A stretch of 64,000 nt of DNA from Ostrinia nubilalis (Eukaryota > Arthropoda > Insecta > Lepidoptera > Crambidae): positions 9,134,001-9,198,000 of the forward strand of contig NC_087109.1 of the NCBI RefSeq assembly GCF_963855985.1, in the 5' to 3' direction. This document shows positions 59,601 to 63,465 of this stretch, one piece after another. The notes under the pieces were generated by a model, which ran no database searches, was not told the origin of the DNA, and saw only the letters and a list, made by a program, of their open reading frames with translations. The position numbers and the translations under genes were made by a program. The number at the start of each line of letters is the position of its first letter. Within the stretch, counting starts at the first letter, position 1.

Positions 59601-60011
59601 GTGTCTCCTATAAACGGCTGCACAATTTATCATCATCATCATTTCAGCCACAGGACGTCCACTGCTGAACATAGGCCTCCCCTAATGCTTTCCACATCGC
59701 CCGGTTGGTAGGTAGCTGCCTGCATCCTGCGTCATCATGCTTACTAAAAAAATAATGTACTTTGTGGTTGCTTTCAGACGTTGACGTCGGCAAATGGCGT
59801 CTATAGGAACGTTTGACGCTAACTTTAGCGTTTAATACAAGACCATAGCCTTAATATCTATAAGGTTCAGAATCAGTTCTTACCTGTCACTTTGGTACAG
59901 CTCAACCGAGGAGTTGAGCTCAGCCAGCTGCTCCTTCAAGAGCTGGAGGTTTGAGTTCACGAAACTGAGCTCGAGTGCCACCGTCTCCCTGAGCTTTCTG
60001 TTCGTTGTAGC
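31308..60011 (-). CDS. Rhp: Rhophilin (HR1-BRO1-PDZ), 15 exons, 5' end missing
   Basis: Rhophilins are cytoplasmic scaffold proteins that bind GTP-Rho through an N-terminal HR1 coiled coil and carry a BRO1 domain and a PDZ domain. Fifteen minus-strand exons (60011 down to 31308) all have AG acceptors and GT donors with matching phases, totalling 2259 nt (752 codons plus TAA). Window numbering: HR1 end, residues 1-43 ([20 protein letters not shown]); BRO1, about 48-410 ([46 protein letters not shown]); the [15 protein letters not shown] block, about 445; an Asn/Lys-rich linker, 474-581; PDZ, about 604-680 (GFGFSVRG loop, [11 protein letters not shown]); then a Ser-rich tail. The order matches vertebrate RHPN1/2. 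The exon(s) for the N-terminus and first HR1 helix were not found up to 64,000. Introns are full of transposons and exon-derived repeats. Confidence 0.93.
31660..31805. mobile_element. MITE with CGCCCGTATTCACAAA ends, copy 1 (146 bp)
   Basis: TCA flanks both sides and the ends pair as inverted repeats (CGCCCGTATTCACAAAC). Copies of the same family lie at 38338-38477 and 56370-56515. Three-bp TTA/TCA targets suggest a Harbinger-like source. Confidence 0.8.
31880..32106. mobile_element. hAT-type MITE, 8-bp target duplication
   Basis: It is flanked by TGATAGAG at 31872-31879 and 32107-32114. The ends are CAGGGTTTCCCAA and its imperfect inverse TTCGGGAACCGCTG. It is 227 bp with no coding capacity. 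Confidence 0.85.
32252..32404 (-). CDS. Rhp: Rhophilin exon 14 (PDZ, second half)
   Basis: It codes for [40 protein letters not shown] and [11 protein letters not shown]. The GMREGDxIxSI and HEEVVxLI segments are standard PDZ elements. It is 153 nt, phase 0. Confidence 0.94.
32515..32655 (-). mobile_element. Short Helitron (141 bp)
   Basis: On the minus strand it starts TCTAAATATATGTGACTGAC and ends with the CGCGGGCGGCCG hairpin and CTAG. It is a short relative of the units in the palindrome at 25.5-27.4 kb. Confidence 0.75.
32923..33013 (-). mobile_element. MITE of the CCTAGGATGCG family, truncated
   Basis: It aligns in reverse with 63165-63290, sharing CCTGTAGGCCTAGGATGCG, CATTTTATCGATATT-like and CCCATACATTTGTCG segments. 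One arm is shortened. Confidence 0.65.
33033..33074 (-). repeat. Copy of the 3' end of rhophilin exon 13 with its donor
   Basis: On the minus strand it reads as the peptide [10 protein letters not shown] followed by GTACGAG, while the real exon 13 ends [10 protein letters not shown] then GTAAGTAG. About 40 nt match with a few changes. It lies in the intron directly downstream of exon 13. Confidence 0.8.
33135..33234. mobile_element. MITE, 100-bp hairpin, TTA target duplication
   Basis: TTA at 33132-33134 and 33235-33237. The arms TGCCCGTTTTCACCATCAAT and its inverse pair over about 45 bp with a very short loop. Confidence 0.85.
33329..33513. mobile_element. MITE, 185 bp, TAA target duplication
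   Basis: TAA at 33326-33328 and 33514-33516. The ends are AGGCTGGATTTACACGTA and, reversed, AGGCTAATTTACACGTAA. Confidence 0.75.
33915..33999. repeat. (GT)n microsatellite
   Basis: About 85 bp of TG with occasional TATG, GCG and CGCGCG interruptions. Confidence 0.95.
34240..34357 (+). mobile_element. LINE 3' tail fragment
   Basis: It shares CACGACCACTCT followed by A/GACAAGARTG and a GAAGARAA tail with 51515-51606. It looks like the end of a non-LTR element in plus orientation. Its tail stops about 10 nt from the exon 13 donor. Confidence 0.45.
34368..34529 (-). CDS. Rhp: Rhophilin exon 13 (PDZ, first half)
   Basis: It codes for a basic lead ([18 protein letters not shown]), then [20 protein letters not shown] and [13 protein letters not shown] is the PDZ carboxylate-binding loop. 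It is 162 nt, phase 0 in and out. A copy of its last about 40 nt plus a damaged donor lies downstream at 33033-33074. Confidence 0.93.
34983..35305 (-). CDS. Rhp: Rhophilin exon 12 (Asn/Lys/Asp-rich linker)
   Basis: The frame is open over 323 nt and in phase with both neighbours. It codes for a hydrophilic stretch with [20 protein letters not shown] and a poly-Asn segment ([10 protein letters not shown]). It is AT-rich, unlike the GC-rich exons 5-11, and is not a known domain. It separates BRO1 and PDZ and is probably disordered. It could be an insect-specific or alternatively spliced exon; skipping it would shift the frame (323 is not a multiple of 3). Confidence 0.8.
35748..36430. repeat. 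Exon-11-derived copy followed by 19-bp minisatellite
   Basis: Bases 35748-35800 resemble two pieces of exon 11: its donor end (GGTTACCTCGCTTATCTTGC) joined to GAACAGGTCGTCCTAGGTGC and TGGGCGAAGTCGGGAGGAGT. The last phrase then repeats as GTGAACGCAGTCGGGAGGG-like 17-20-bp units, about 30 times, with much variation. On the minus strand the units read as repeated [12 protein letters not shown] peptides, which is an accident of the repeat. Confidence 0.8.
36450..37841. repeat. 40-bp tandem array of the exon 11 donor junction (34 units)
   Basis: The unit GTCCTGCTTC TGTTACCT(AA or GC) GTGTTGTAGT TACCTCGCTT recurs at exactly 40-bp steps from 36481 to 37801 without an indel. TACCTCGCTTGTCCTGCTTC TG is the reverse of the last 19 nt of rhophilin exon 11 plus its GTA donor. 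Units differ mainly at AAG/GCG, with rare AAATG and GTTAGC variants in a non-random order. The array sits in the intron directly after exon 11. Confidence 0.95.
37807..37867. repeat. Perfect fold-back hairpin at the end of the 40-bp array
   Basis: CTTCTGTTACCTGCGTGTTG... (26 bp, 37807-37832) is followed after 9 bases by its exact reverse complement (37842-37867). The array orientation flips here for one unit before the minisatellite resumes. Confidence 0.9.
37868..38260. repeat. Second block of the 19-bp minisatellite plus an exon 11 donor copy
   Basis: GTGAACGCAGTCGGGAGGG-type units run to about 38190. At 38238-38262 the phrase GGTTACCTCGCTAATCTTGC TTCTG is one more diverged copy of the exon 11 end. 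Confidence 0.8.
38338..38477. mobile_element. MITE with CGCCCGTATTCACAAA ends, copy 2 (140 bp)
   Basis: TGA at 38335-38337 and 38478-38480. It is in the opposite orientation to copies 1 and 3 and its left end is more decayed. Its right target duplication lies 14 nt from the exon 11 border. Confidence 0.75.
38494..38649 (-). CDS. Rhp: Rhophilin exon 11 ([12 protein letters not shown] block); parent of two minisatellites
   Basis: It codes for [20 protein letters not shown], then [20 protein letters not shown] and [11 protein letters not shown]. Vertebrate rhophilins have the related FHRLGPLSVFSAKNRW here. Donor GCGAG|GTAACT. The last 19 nt plus donor form the unit of the 40-bp array at 36450-37841. 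The internal segment around GCGAAGTCCGGAGGAGTCAG resembles the 19-bp minisatellite at 35797-36430 and 37868-38190. Confidence 0.92.
38697..38745. repeat. Dispersed repeat (GGCGCTTGCAACAGTG), pair with 50110-50158
   Basis: The reverse complement of 50110-50158 matches this stretch over about 48 bp (TTTCGGCACTGTTGCAAGCG). It is part of an unidentified interspersed element. Confidence 0.6.
39265..39717. mobile_element. Tc1/mariner-type MITE, copy 1 (453 bp)
   Basis: The ends CAGTCGCGGAATGAAAAGGT and the inverse ACCTTTTCATTCCGTGACTG are flanked by TA. A reversed full copy lies at 55386-55849. Confidence 0.85.
39906..40241 (+). mobile_element. RTE LINE 3' end with inverted 5' part, 13-bp target duplication
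   Basis: ATAAGGTACACTT flanks the insertion (39893-39905 and 40242-40254). The left part (to about 40112) is the RTE C-terminal region on the minus strand ([35 protein letters not shown]). The right part is the following region on the plus strand ([33 protein letters not shown]). This is the twin-priming signature. The right duplication overlaps the exon 10 donor consensus. Confidence 0.9.
40257..40384 (-). CDS. Rhp: Rhophilin exon 10 (end of BRO1)
   Basis: It codes for [40 protein letters not shown] and IL, with an Ala/Arg-rich helix. Donor CTGC|GTAAGTG. Bases +3 to +15 after the donor form one copy of a 13-bp target duplication made by an RTE insertion. Confidence 0.9.
40406..40475 (-). 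mobile_element. LINE 3' tail with (CAT)n
   Basis: A (CAT)n run is followed by TTTCAGCCATAGGACGTCCA and GCTGAACAAAGGTCTCCCCC. Read on the minus strand this is the end of an RTE-like ORF (QQWTS.. type) with an (ATG)n tail. Related tails lie at 48687, 52160, 59280 and 59628. Confidence 0.65.
41022..41142 (-). CDS. Rhp: Rhophilin exon 9 (BRO1)
   Basis: It codes for [20 protein letters not shown], then [19 protein letters not shown]. The GRAHLxEAL..EEALRLxxLC pattern matches the LGKAHLxRA..EEALRL helix of rhophilins. It exits with 2 nt. Confidence 0.92.
41649..41701. repeat. Short inverted repeat (hairpin)
   Basis: AAAACACCCGACATTT and its perfect inverse AAATGTCGGGTGTTTT are separated by about 19 bp. 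It is possibly a MITE remnant; no other role is supported. Confidence 0.6.
41727..42031. mobile_element. MITE with GGCTGGGTTGCACCA ends, split by a SINE-like insertion
   Basis: TTA at 41724-41726 and 42032-42034. The ends GGCTGGGTTGCACCATC and reversed CGCTGAGTTGCACCACC pair. About 41815-42010 is a separate retroelement with a (TTTGAC)n tail. The right end is 13 nt from the exon 8 border. Confidence 0.75.
41815..42010 (+). mobile_element. SINE-like retroelement with (TTTGAC)n tail
   Basis: The segment CTCAGCACTTGCCAAATGTT ... TCGAAGCGCTGGTAGGG ... AATAAAGAAATTTTGACTTTG ends in tandem TTTGAC repeats, a 3' tail style common in lepidopteran short retroelements. The 5' end is not certain. Confidence 0.5.
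42047..42160 (-). CDS. Rhp: Rhophilin exon 8 (BRO1)
   Basis: It codes for [20 protein letters not shown] and [17 protein letters not shown], continuing the LAHxY helix seen in vertebrate rhophilins. Donor AACG|GTGAGTG. A TTA-flanked MITE ends 13 nt downstream of the exon. Confidence 0.88.
42514..42592 (-). CDS. Rhp: Rhophilin exon 7 (BRO1)
   Basis: It codes for [20 protein letters not shown] and KTEYYK, the conserved YVPxSWxxLVHVKxEY block. It enters in phase 0 and exits with 1 nt. The intron before it (42593-48312) holds exon-6 copies, a 2.7-kb transposon and a 25-bp minisatellite. Confidence 0.93.
42827..42941. mobile_element. MITE hairpin with GCCACACTGGCG ends
   Basis: The arms GCCACACTGGCGAATTACAT / GCGGTTTCAAAGC pair with the inverse at 42895-42941. 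It is 115 bp and sits within the G-rich repeat area of the intron. Confidence 0.7.
43068..43148 (-). repeat. Copy of the rhophilin exon 6 tail with donor (most distant)
   Basis: ACCTTCTCGTAGAGCTGCGT through ATGTCGAGGTCGTC matches the end of exon 6, including the GAGAAG|GTAG donor (here GTAGAAA). It is separated from the other copies by the 2.7-kb transposon at 43278-45957. Confidence 0.9.
43278..45957. mobile_element. 2.7-kb non-autonomous DNA transposon, TATA-flanked
   Basis: The ends CAGGGTCCTTCTAAACTAGC and reversed TAGGGTCCTTCTAAATCAGC stay paired for about 45 bp. TATA lies outside each end (43274-43277 and 45958-45961). No transposase is present. It has split the exon-6 repeat array. 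A hAT-like MITE is nested at 44529-44995. Confidence 0.75.
44529..44995. mobile_element. hAT-like MITE with TAGTGTTGTA ends
   Basis: The ends TAGTGTTGTACG and reversed TAGTGTTGTAAG, with ACTCGAGTC motifs inside both, suggest hAT. The 8-bp flanks (GCGCCGGC and GCGCGGTC) match only in part. Confidence 0.5.
45985..48237 (-). repeat. Array of exon 6 tail copies within GGTTCTGCCTATGTGGGGG-type repeats
   Basis: Copies of the exon 6 end with donor start at 46010, 46858, 47285, 47526 and 47798, plus one without donor at 48175. Each is 60-105 nt of the 156-nt exon, always its 3' part. Between them run irregular units of GGTTCTGCCTATGTGGGGGA. The copies keep the reading frame of the parent but lack its acceptor and first third. 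The plus-strand frames that cross them (for example near 46700 and 47711) are not genes. Confidence 0.9.
46300..46765. repeat. 25-bp G-rich minisatellite, about 18 units
   Basis: AGGATTCTGTCTAG(A/G)TGGGGGAGGG recurs at 25-bp steps (46381, 46406, 46431 and so on), with a shift from GATTCTGTC to GGTTCTGGC in the right half. The plus strand has repeated G-runs; the rhophilin transcript would be C-rich here. Confidence 0.9.
48313..48468 (-). CDS. Rhp: Rhophilin exon 6 (BRO1); parent of the GAGAAG|GTAG repeats
   Basis: It codes for [40 protein letters not shown] and [12 protein letters not shown]. It is 156 nt, phase 0 in and out, and very GC-rich. The 80-100 nt at its 3' end recur seven times downstream (43068-48237). 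This copy alone has the acceptor and the [10 protein letters not shown] start that follows exon 5 in rhophilins. Confidence 0.93.
48687..48760 (-). mobile_element. LINE 3' tail, decayed
   Basis: ATCATCATCATTTCAGCCAC and a diverged GGTCTCCTCCGATTATT. Same tail family as 59280 and 59628. Confidence 0.5.
48770..48970 (-). pseudogene. RTE LINE C-terminal fragment
   Basis: Minus-strand match to the RTE end: ACCAGATCGTCGGTC (DDLV), CCACTCGAGAACTTTTCTGC (KVLEW region). It lacks the central part present at 61223-61453. Confidence 0.7.
49934..50083 (-). CDS. Rhp: Rhophilin exon 5 (BRO1); parent of the ~165-bp repeats
   Basis: It codes for [40 protein letters not shown] and [10 protein letters not shown]. 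It is 150 nt, phase 0 in and out, with donor ACG|GTAAGAG. Its last about 100 nt plus donor recur six or seven times in the downstream intron (48617-49880). This copy is taken as the real exon because it alone has a clean acceptor (TTACAG), the full RAAGTLRY segment and a continuous frame to both neighbours. Confidence 0.92.
50497..50702. mobile_element. MITE with TAAAGCCTGG ends (206 bp)
   Basis: The arms of about 70 bp pair: TAAAGCCTGGTCCGTGAGCA ... ATTATGTTGCTGTCGC against the inverse. Partial copies lie at 52583-52648 and 57595-57702. Confidence 0.8.
50845..50936 (-). CDS. Rhp: Rhophilin exon 4 (BRO1)
   Basis: It codes for [20 protein letters not shown] and [11 protein letters not shown], the FEKxxVLFNxxAxYTQIGA signature of BRO1 domains. 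It exits in phase 0. Confidence 0.94.
51269..51410 (-). CDS. Rhp: Rhophilin exon 3 (BRO1)
   Basis: It codes for [40 protein letters not shown] and [11 protein letters not shown]1 helices typical of rhophilin and Alix relatives. It enters in phase 0 and exits with 1 nt. Confidence 0.93.
51515..51606 (+). mobile_element. LINE 3' tail fragment with GAAGAA tail
   Basis: It ends CACGACCACTCTGACAAGAG TGCCCGACTAAGAAGAAGAA, a tail shared with 34240-34357. Confidence 0.45.
52160..52262 (-). mobile_element. LINE 3' tail (RTE-like), decayed
   Basis: GTCCACTGCTGAACATAGGC followed by CATTGGCCGGTTGGTAGC and GCATCCAGCG, the tail family also at 59280 and 59628. Confidence 0.6.
52295..52448 (-). CDS. Rhp: Rhophilin exon 2 (start of BRO1)
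   Basis: It codes for [20 protein letters not shown], then [20 protein letters not shown] and [11 protein letters not shown], the conserved start of the rhophilin BRO1 domain. The acceptor at 52449-52450 was chosen over one 5 nt downstream because only it keeps the phase from exon 1. Exit is phase 0. Confidence 0.92.
52583..52648. mobile_element. Half copy of the TAAAGCCTGG MITE
   Basis: It matches the left arm of 50497-50702 to CCCATCCTTATCGCTC, then stops. Confidence 0.7.
53171..53818. mobile_element. hAT-type non-autonomous element, 8-bp target duplication
   Basis: CTATCGTA at 53163-53170 and 53819-53826. The ends are TAGAGATGGG and the inverse CATCTCTA. The inside is rich in CTAGGTG/CACCTAG motifs. 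It is 648 bp and non-coding. Confidence 0.88.
53827..55261. other. Intronic sequence; possible unidentified repeat at about 54040-54560
   Basis: The GC-richer part 54100-54560 (CGGTCACGGGGGCAGCTAGT ... GGCCCATGGACCGAGGCC) resembles a retroelement tail more than intron, but no domain or end structure was found. The rest is AT-rich and featureless. Confidence 0.35.
55386..55849. mobile_element. Tc1/mariner-type MITE, copy 2 (464 bp)
   Basis: TA-flanked; the ends match copy 1 (39265-39717) and the whole runs in the opposite orientation. Confidence 0.85.
56005..56115 (+). mobile_element. RTE LINE 3' end with (ACG)n tail
   Basis: It codes for [20 protein letters not shown] then QWTK, and ends in GGCTATAACGACGACGACGA. 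5'-truncated. Confidence 0.85.
56370..56515. mobile_element. MITE with CGCCCGTATTCACAAA ends, copy 3 (146 bp)
   Basis: TTA on both sides (56367-56369, 56516-56518). Same length and orientation as copy 1. Confidence 0.85.
56571..56839 (+). mobile_element. Non-autonomous Helitron (269 bp)
   Basis: Starts TCCCAACTAATATTATAAAT after an A, ends with hairpin GCGGGCGAAGCCGCGGGCGG and CTAG before a T. Contains (CTGT)n. It is nearly identical to 21866-22134 in the other orientation. Confidence 0.85.
56840..57594. other. Intronic sequence, nothing recognised
   Basis: AT-rich, with no frames or paired repeats of note. Confidence 0.45.
57595..57702. mobile_element. Partial copy of the TAAAGCCTGG MITE
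   Basis: Retains most of the right arm (CATAATTACGCGCGAGCGAT, GATGGGTAGCTTGGGGTCAT) and a short left end. Confidence 0.7.
57831..58060 (-). mobile_element. Decayed SINE-like element, same family as 59024-59277
   Basis: CTTGGACATTTTACACTGCG and, further on, AGACAACGGATTTAAACATA match the other copy in order. The B-box part is missing. Confidence 0.55.
58155..58633. mobile_element. DNA transposon/MITE with TGTTACGG ends (479 bp)
   Basis: TGTTACGGTCAAAGTGATAA and reversed TGTTACGGTTAATGTGATAA pair, with ATAACCGGTTATTATGAATA-type motifs in both arms. TA flanks both ends. A small internal palindrome (GGGTGGCCCAAGGGCCACCC) is at about 58285. Confidence 0.75.
59024..59277 (-). mobile_element. SINE-like element with tRNA-type B box
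   Basis: On the minus strand it starts near GGACGGACTACTATTCCGGA, then GGTTGCGGGTTCGATTCCCG, which contains a pol III B box (GGTTCGATTCC) in a T-arm context. It continues through TTTGTGTGCATGAACATATT and ends at AATATTTATTTATTTATT. It looks tRNA-derived and truncated at its 5' end; it is not a tRNA gene. Confidence 0.65.
59280..59400 (-). mobile_element. LINE 3' tail with (ATG)n
   Basis: CATTATCATCATTTCAGCCA, then ACGTCCACTGCTGAACATAC, CCTCCCCCAATGATTACCAC and GCATCCAGCGC. RTE-like end, minus orientation. Confidence 0.7.
59628..59733 (-). mobile_element. LINE 3' tail with (ATG)n
   Basis: TTATCATCATCATTTCAGCC, ACGTCCACTGCTGAACATAG, CCTCCCCTAATGCTTTCCAC and CGCCCGGTTGGTAG. Same family as the preceding entry. 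Confidence 0.75.
59884..60011 (-). CDS. Rhp: Rhophilin exon 1 of window (HR1 C-terminal helix)
   Basis: It codes for [20 protein letters not shown] and [20 protein letters not shown], the second helix of the Rho-binding HR1 coiled coil. The acceptor ends at 60012 and the donor is at 59882-59883. Entry is phase 0 and exit leaves 2 nt, which join with the C of the next exon to make Ser. Confidence 0.92.
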
Positions 60012-60303
60012 CTGGAAACAAAAGAAAAAAATATTATAAATAATAGAATAGTAGTACTTTCTATAATATTTCTTGTTCGTTTCAAAAGAGGAACTACTGA
60101 ACTGCCAGGCGTCTGCGTTTTCCGCGTCCTGCACTAGATCATAGGTCCATTGAAAGGGAGCCCTACCTACACTCAGTCCATGGTCGCTAGTTCGCTTCTT
60201 ACTATTTCTTGAGTTTTTCTTTATATTGTAAAGCTGTGTTTTAGATTTTTGGAAATTCCAAATAGCCAGTAAACTTTTTTACAGTCCCCGTAGACAAAAC
60301 TAC

Positions 60304-60625
60304 AAAATTTTATAAAAAAAAATAAAACCGACTCCAAAAAACCTACACTAAAACGTAGAAAAATAATTACTAATTACCTACTTATTTATTAGGACGAATT
60401 ATTAATATTTATGTAGGTATACCATGATTGATACTTCTGGAGTCGGTGCCAAGATTATGAAACATGTAAAGTTTGCCTGCACCGACTCCAAAAGTATCAA
60501 TCATGGTATACCTACATAAATATTAATAATTCGTCCTAATAAATAAGTAGGTAATTAGTAATTATTTTTCTACGTTTTAGTGTAGGTTTTTTGGAGTCGG
60601 TTTTATTTTTTTTTATAAAATTTTA
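60304..60625. repeat. Near-perfect palindrome with ~147-bp arms
   Basis: The left arm (AAAATTTTATAAAAAAAAAT ... GGAGTCGGTGC, to 60450) pairs with the right arm (GCACCGACTCC ... ATAAAATTTT, 60478-60625) with about one mismatch. The spacer is about 27 bp. Each arm carries the AACCGACTCCAAAAAA end of the repeat that follows. Confidence 0.9.
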
Positions 60626-60639
60626 CTTATTTTTTGCTT

Positions 60640-61105
60640 TTTAGTTAACTAATTATTACCTTGATGTTACCACTGAAGGTAGGCAGTACAATGAGACCAA
60701 AAAAAATTGGTTCATAATCGGCGGAGATATTGCGTATAAAAAAGTTCATCCCCAATTTTCCACCCTTGGGGGTGAAATATTTTCTTCAAATTCGCATGAA
60801 ACCACCCTTTTGATAATACCTATTCAACAAAAAAATAATCGTTCAAATTGGTTTATAATCGGCGGAAATATTGCGTATAAAAAAGTTCATCCCCAATTTT
60901 CCACCCTTGGGGGTTGTTTTTTTTATTATTAAATTTAAATGGGACCACCCTTGAGGTATTACCTATACGCCGAAAAAAGATTTGTTCAAATCGGTTCATA
61001 ATTGGCGGAGTTATCGCGTAACAAACATAGAAAAAAAAAAAAAAAAAAAAAAAAAAACATACGGGTCGAATTGAGAACCTCCTTTTTTGAAGTCGGTTGA
61101 AAAGG
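60640..61105. repeat. Lepidopteran GAAGTCGGTT repeat with internal tandem units
   Basis: GGTTCATAATCGGCGGAGAT and AAAAGTTCATCCCCAATTTT CCACCC occur two to three times about 140 bp apart. After a poly-A run it ends ATACGGGTCGAATTGAGAAC CTCC ... TTTGAAGTCGGTTG. With the palindrome's AACCGACTCC it forms a mobile unit whose left end has been duplicated in reverse. Confidence 0.65.
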
Positions 61106-61222
61106 ACACATCGTTTGTAATAATTCCGGAATCGCTTCGCTCTGGCGTAGGTAGTTATTTCGCGCCGAGAAGCGATTTAGAAATTAGAACTGTCACGAAC
61201 ACTACTTTGGTATACTTATTGT

Positions 61223-61453
61223 TCGTTCATTCGTTCCTTTCAGCCAAATGACGTCCACTGCTGGACGAAGGCCTCCCCCAAAGTTTTCCACAATGAACGG
61301 TTCTGCGCTGCCCGCATCCAGGCTCTTCCCGCGACCTTTACCAGATCGTCGGTCCACCTAGTAGGAGGCCTGCCCACGCTACGTCTTCCAGCCCGTGGTC
61401 GCCACTCGAGAACTTTTCTGCCCCAACGGCCATCGTCTCTACGAGCCCACTGC
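61223..61453 (-). mobile_element. RTE LINE 3' end, 5'-truncated, 12-bp target duplication
   Basis: TATACTTATTGT flanks it at 61211-61222 and 61454-61465. The minus-strand frame reads the RTE C-terminus ([15 protein letters not shown] region, [26 protein letters not shown]). It is among the least decayed of the RTE tails in the window. Confidence 0.85.
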
Positions 61454-61465
61454 TATACTTATTGT

Positions 61466-63164
61466 AAACTTTTTTATTTGAATAAAGTCAAATACCATAG
61501 AAGTTTTATTAACCCATTCACGCCCATACTCCCCAACAATGTCTTCATAGGATATTCCCTATCTCAGTAATCCGTCTAAATGGATTTGTGCAATTTCACG
61601 CGTAACCATAGAACAATGGCGGCGTAACATCCTGCGCGGGCGCTGCTGACGTCACCGTGAATGGGAAACCATTAAGAAAATCACCTTTCTTCGGTGCGTT
61701 GACCGGACGACATGGGTTCGATGATTGTTGTACGTTTTGGACAGAAGTGATTTGACCGGCCATAGTACCTAAACAGCAGTTAGTGATATAAGAAAAAATA
61801 TTTTAAGGAATATCAGTCCTATCTGAATAAATAGAAAAAATCCATTAGGTACTTTTCTGAACCATGAAAACGTTGGAAGAATTTATCGCGTTCCAGGTCG
61901 GCAATAAAAAAATTGTACGATAACATTTCCCTAGACTGCAGCTCTCCAACTCTCTCTCAACTCAATCACTATTATTTACTGCCTTTACTCTATCTTCCTA
62001 CTTGGAACTTTCCTCTCTTATTTCATCTGTGCTAGATCGCTTACAGAGATACTAAAATCTTCTGTTCCAAGACTGTTCGATTTTCAAATTATTTTATTAA
62101 ATGCGTAATACAGAACTGACTGTTCCATCATTTTCTCAAAATATATTTTTTAAATTTCACCTACCGCTTCTCTACACTATGCCAGATACGTTAGCCATCA
62201 TAACATAAACGCGCGACGGTCGAAACGCGCGCGCAAGTGTGCGTGACACCCTTTCTCGCTCGGTCTCTGAACCCTGACCTTGGTGAGAACCTAATTTACA
62301 TAGTCCTTTGTCTTCGCTGGTCTTTTTGGACTGTTGCTTAGAAATGGACTATGAGAGTATGTTTACATGTGTAGGGTAGAAGCTTTTTGATGTATTACCT
62401 AATGAACAGTAACATTGTGGGGTCTTATGTAGTTGTAATAGGTGCTATATTTCAACAAAAAGGGGAGACTGATGTGCTAAAAAAATAAATTCAGATAGCG
62501 TTGAGATGAGATTCTTATAATTATCGTTAGAAAACAATAACTAAGTACATAATACAGCCTAAATTTACAGACTACTAAATTTTTACTTTGTCCATAATAC
62601 GTCCAAATACATACACTCGAAAAACACAACCATCCTTTTGGCGCAGTCGGGTAAAAATTATGATTCTGCCCTGTAAGTGCCTAAACACTCTCGCCTTAAA
62701 AAGGCCCTTAAACTTTATAGTTTACTAGGCCTAGGAAGTTAAATAATATATGAGTTTATATTGTTTACGTCCTAAGACAAACAAGGTAATAAACTAAAAA
62801 TTACTAGGCTTATAACAGCTGTGTGAAAGGATTAGTTAATAACTTTATTAACAGGCGCAGCAAGCAGAAAATTTTATTTATTGTTAGACCTTAACACAAG
62901 GGCATAAGGTTCAAAACATGATGGCAATTCAGGAAACTTTATGAAGAGATTCAAATTGCAAACCTCTTCATAAAACAAGCATTATTAAAGGTTAAGCCTA
63001 AAGAACAAGTTGGAAGAAAGCTGCCCACATTATTTCAGTTTTTATAGCCTAAAGCTGGTCTCGATTAGTTGAGTTATGACTAAGTGGCGGTGAAAGTGTT
63101 AAGCAACAATGTTACGTGGCGACGATCAGTCTATCGGATGGGTCAAATAGAACGAACAGCCGAG
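61466..63164. other. No recognisable gene (probable intron or 5' flank of rhophilin)
   Basis: No exon coding for the missing N-terminal half of the HR1 domain was found. A CpG-rich patch lies at 62205-62265 (ACGCGCGACGG, GCGCGCGCAAGTGTGCG); a promoter there would be speculation. Confidence 0.4.
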
Positions 63165-63290
63165 CTAGGATGCGCGCCGTGATAAAATCTAATCGATAAT
63201 TTTAGGCGACAAATGTATGGGCTTATCGCGTAAAATCGATAAAATGACGTGATAAACGCTTATCGCGGCGCGCATCCTAGGCCTACAGGT
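63165..63290. mobile_element. MITE of the CTAGGATGCGCG family
   Basis: CTAGGATGCGCGCC at 63165 and its inverse ending at 63280 enclose AT-rich ATCGATAAA motifs. The right flank CCTAGGCCTACAGG is shared with the copy at 32923. Confidence 0.7.
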
Positions 63291-63307
63291 CATGTTCGTT
63301 TTTGTGT

Positions 63308-63465
63308 AGCACGCTCGTTCGTTTCAGCCAAATGACGTCCACAGCTGGACAAAGGCCTCCCCCAAGGATTTCTAGAACGACCGGTCACGGGCTACCTGCA
63401 TCCAGGTACTTTCCGCGACATTCATCAGATCGTCGGTCAACCTAGTGGTAGTAGGAGGTTAGCGT
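63308..63465 (-). mobile_element. RTE LINE 3' end fragment
   Basis: TTTCAGCCAAATGACGTCCA, GCTGGACAAAGGCCTCCCCC and CAGATCGTCGGTCAACCTAG, the RTE tail in minus orientation, 5'-truncated. Confidence 0.8.

Noticed and set aside
62205..62265. CpG-rich patch as a rhophilin promoter
   Set aside because: No TATA, initiator or downstream first exon could be tied to it; the missing N-terminal exon was not located.
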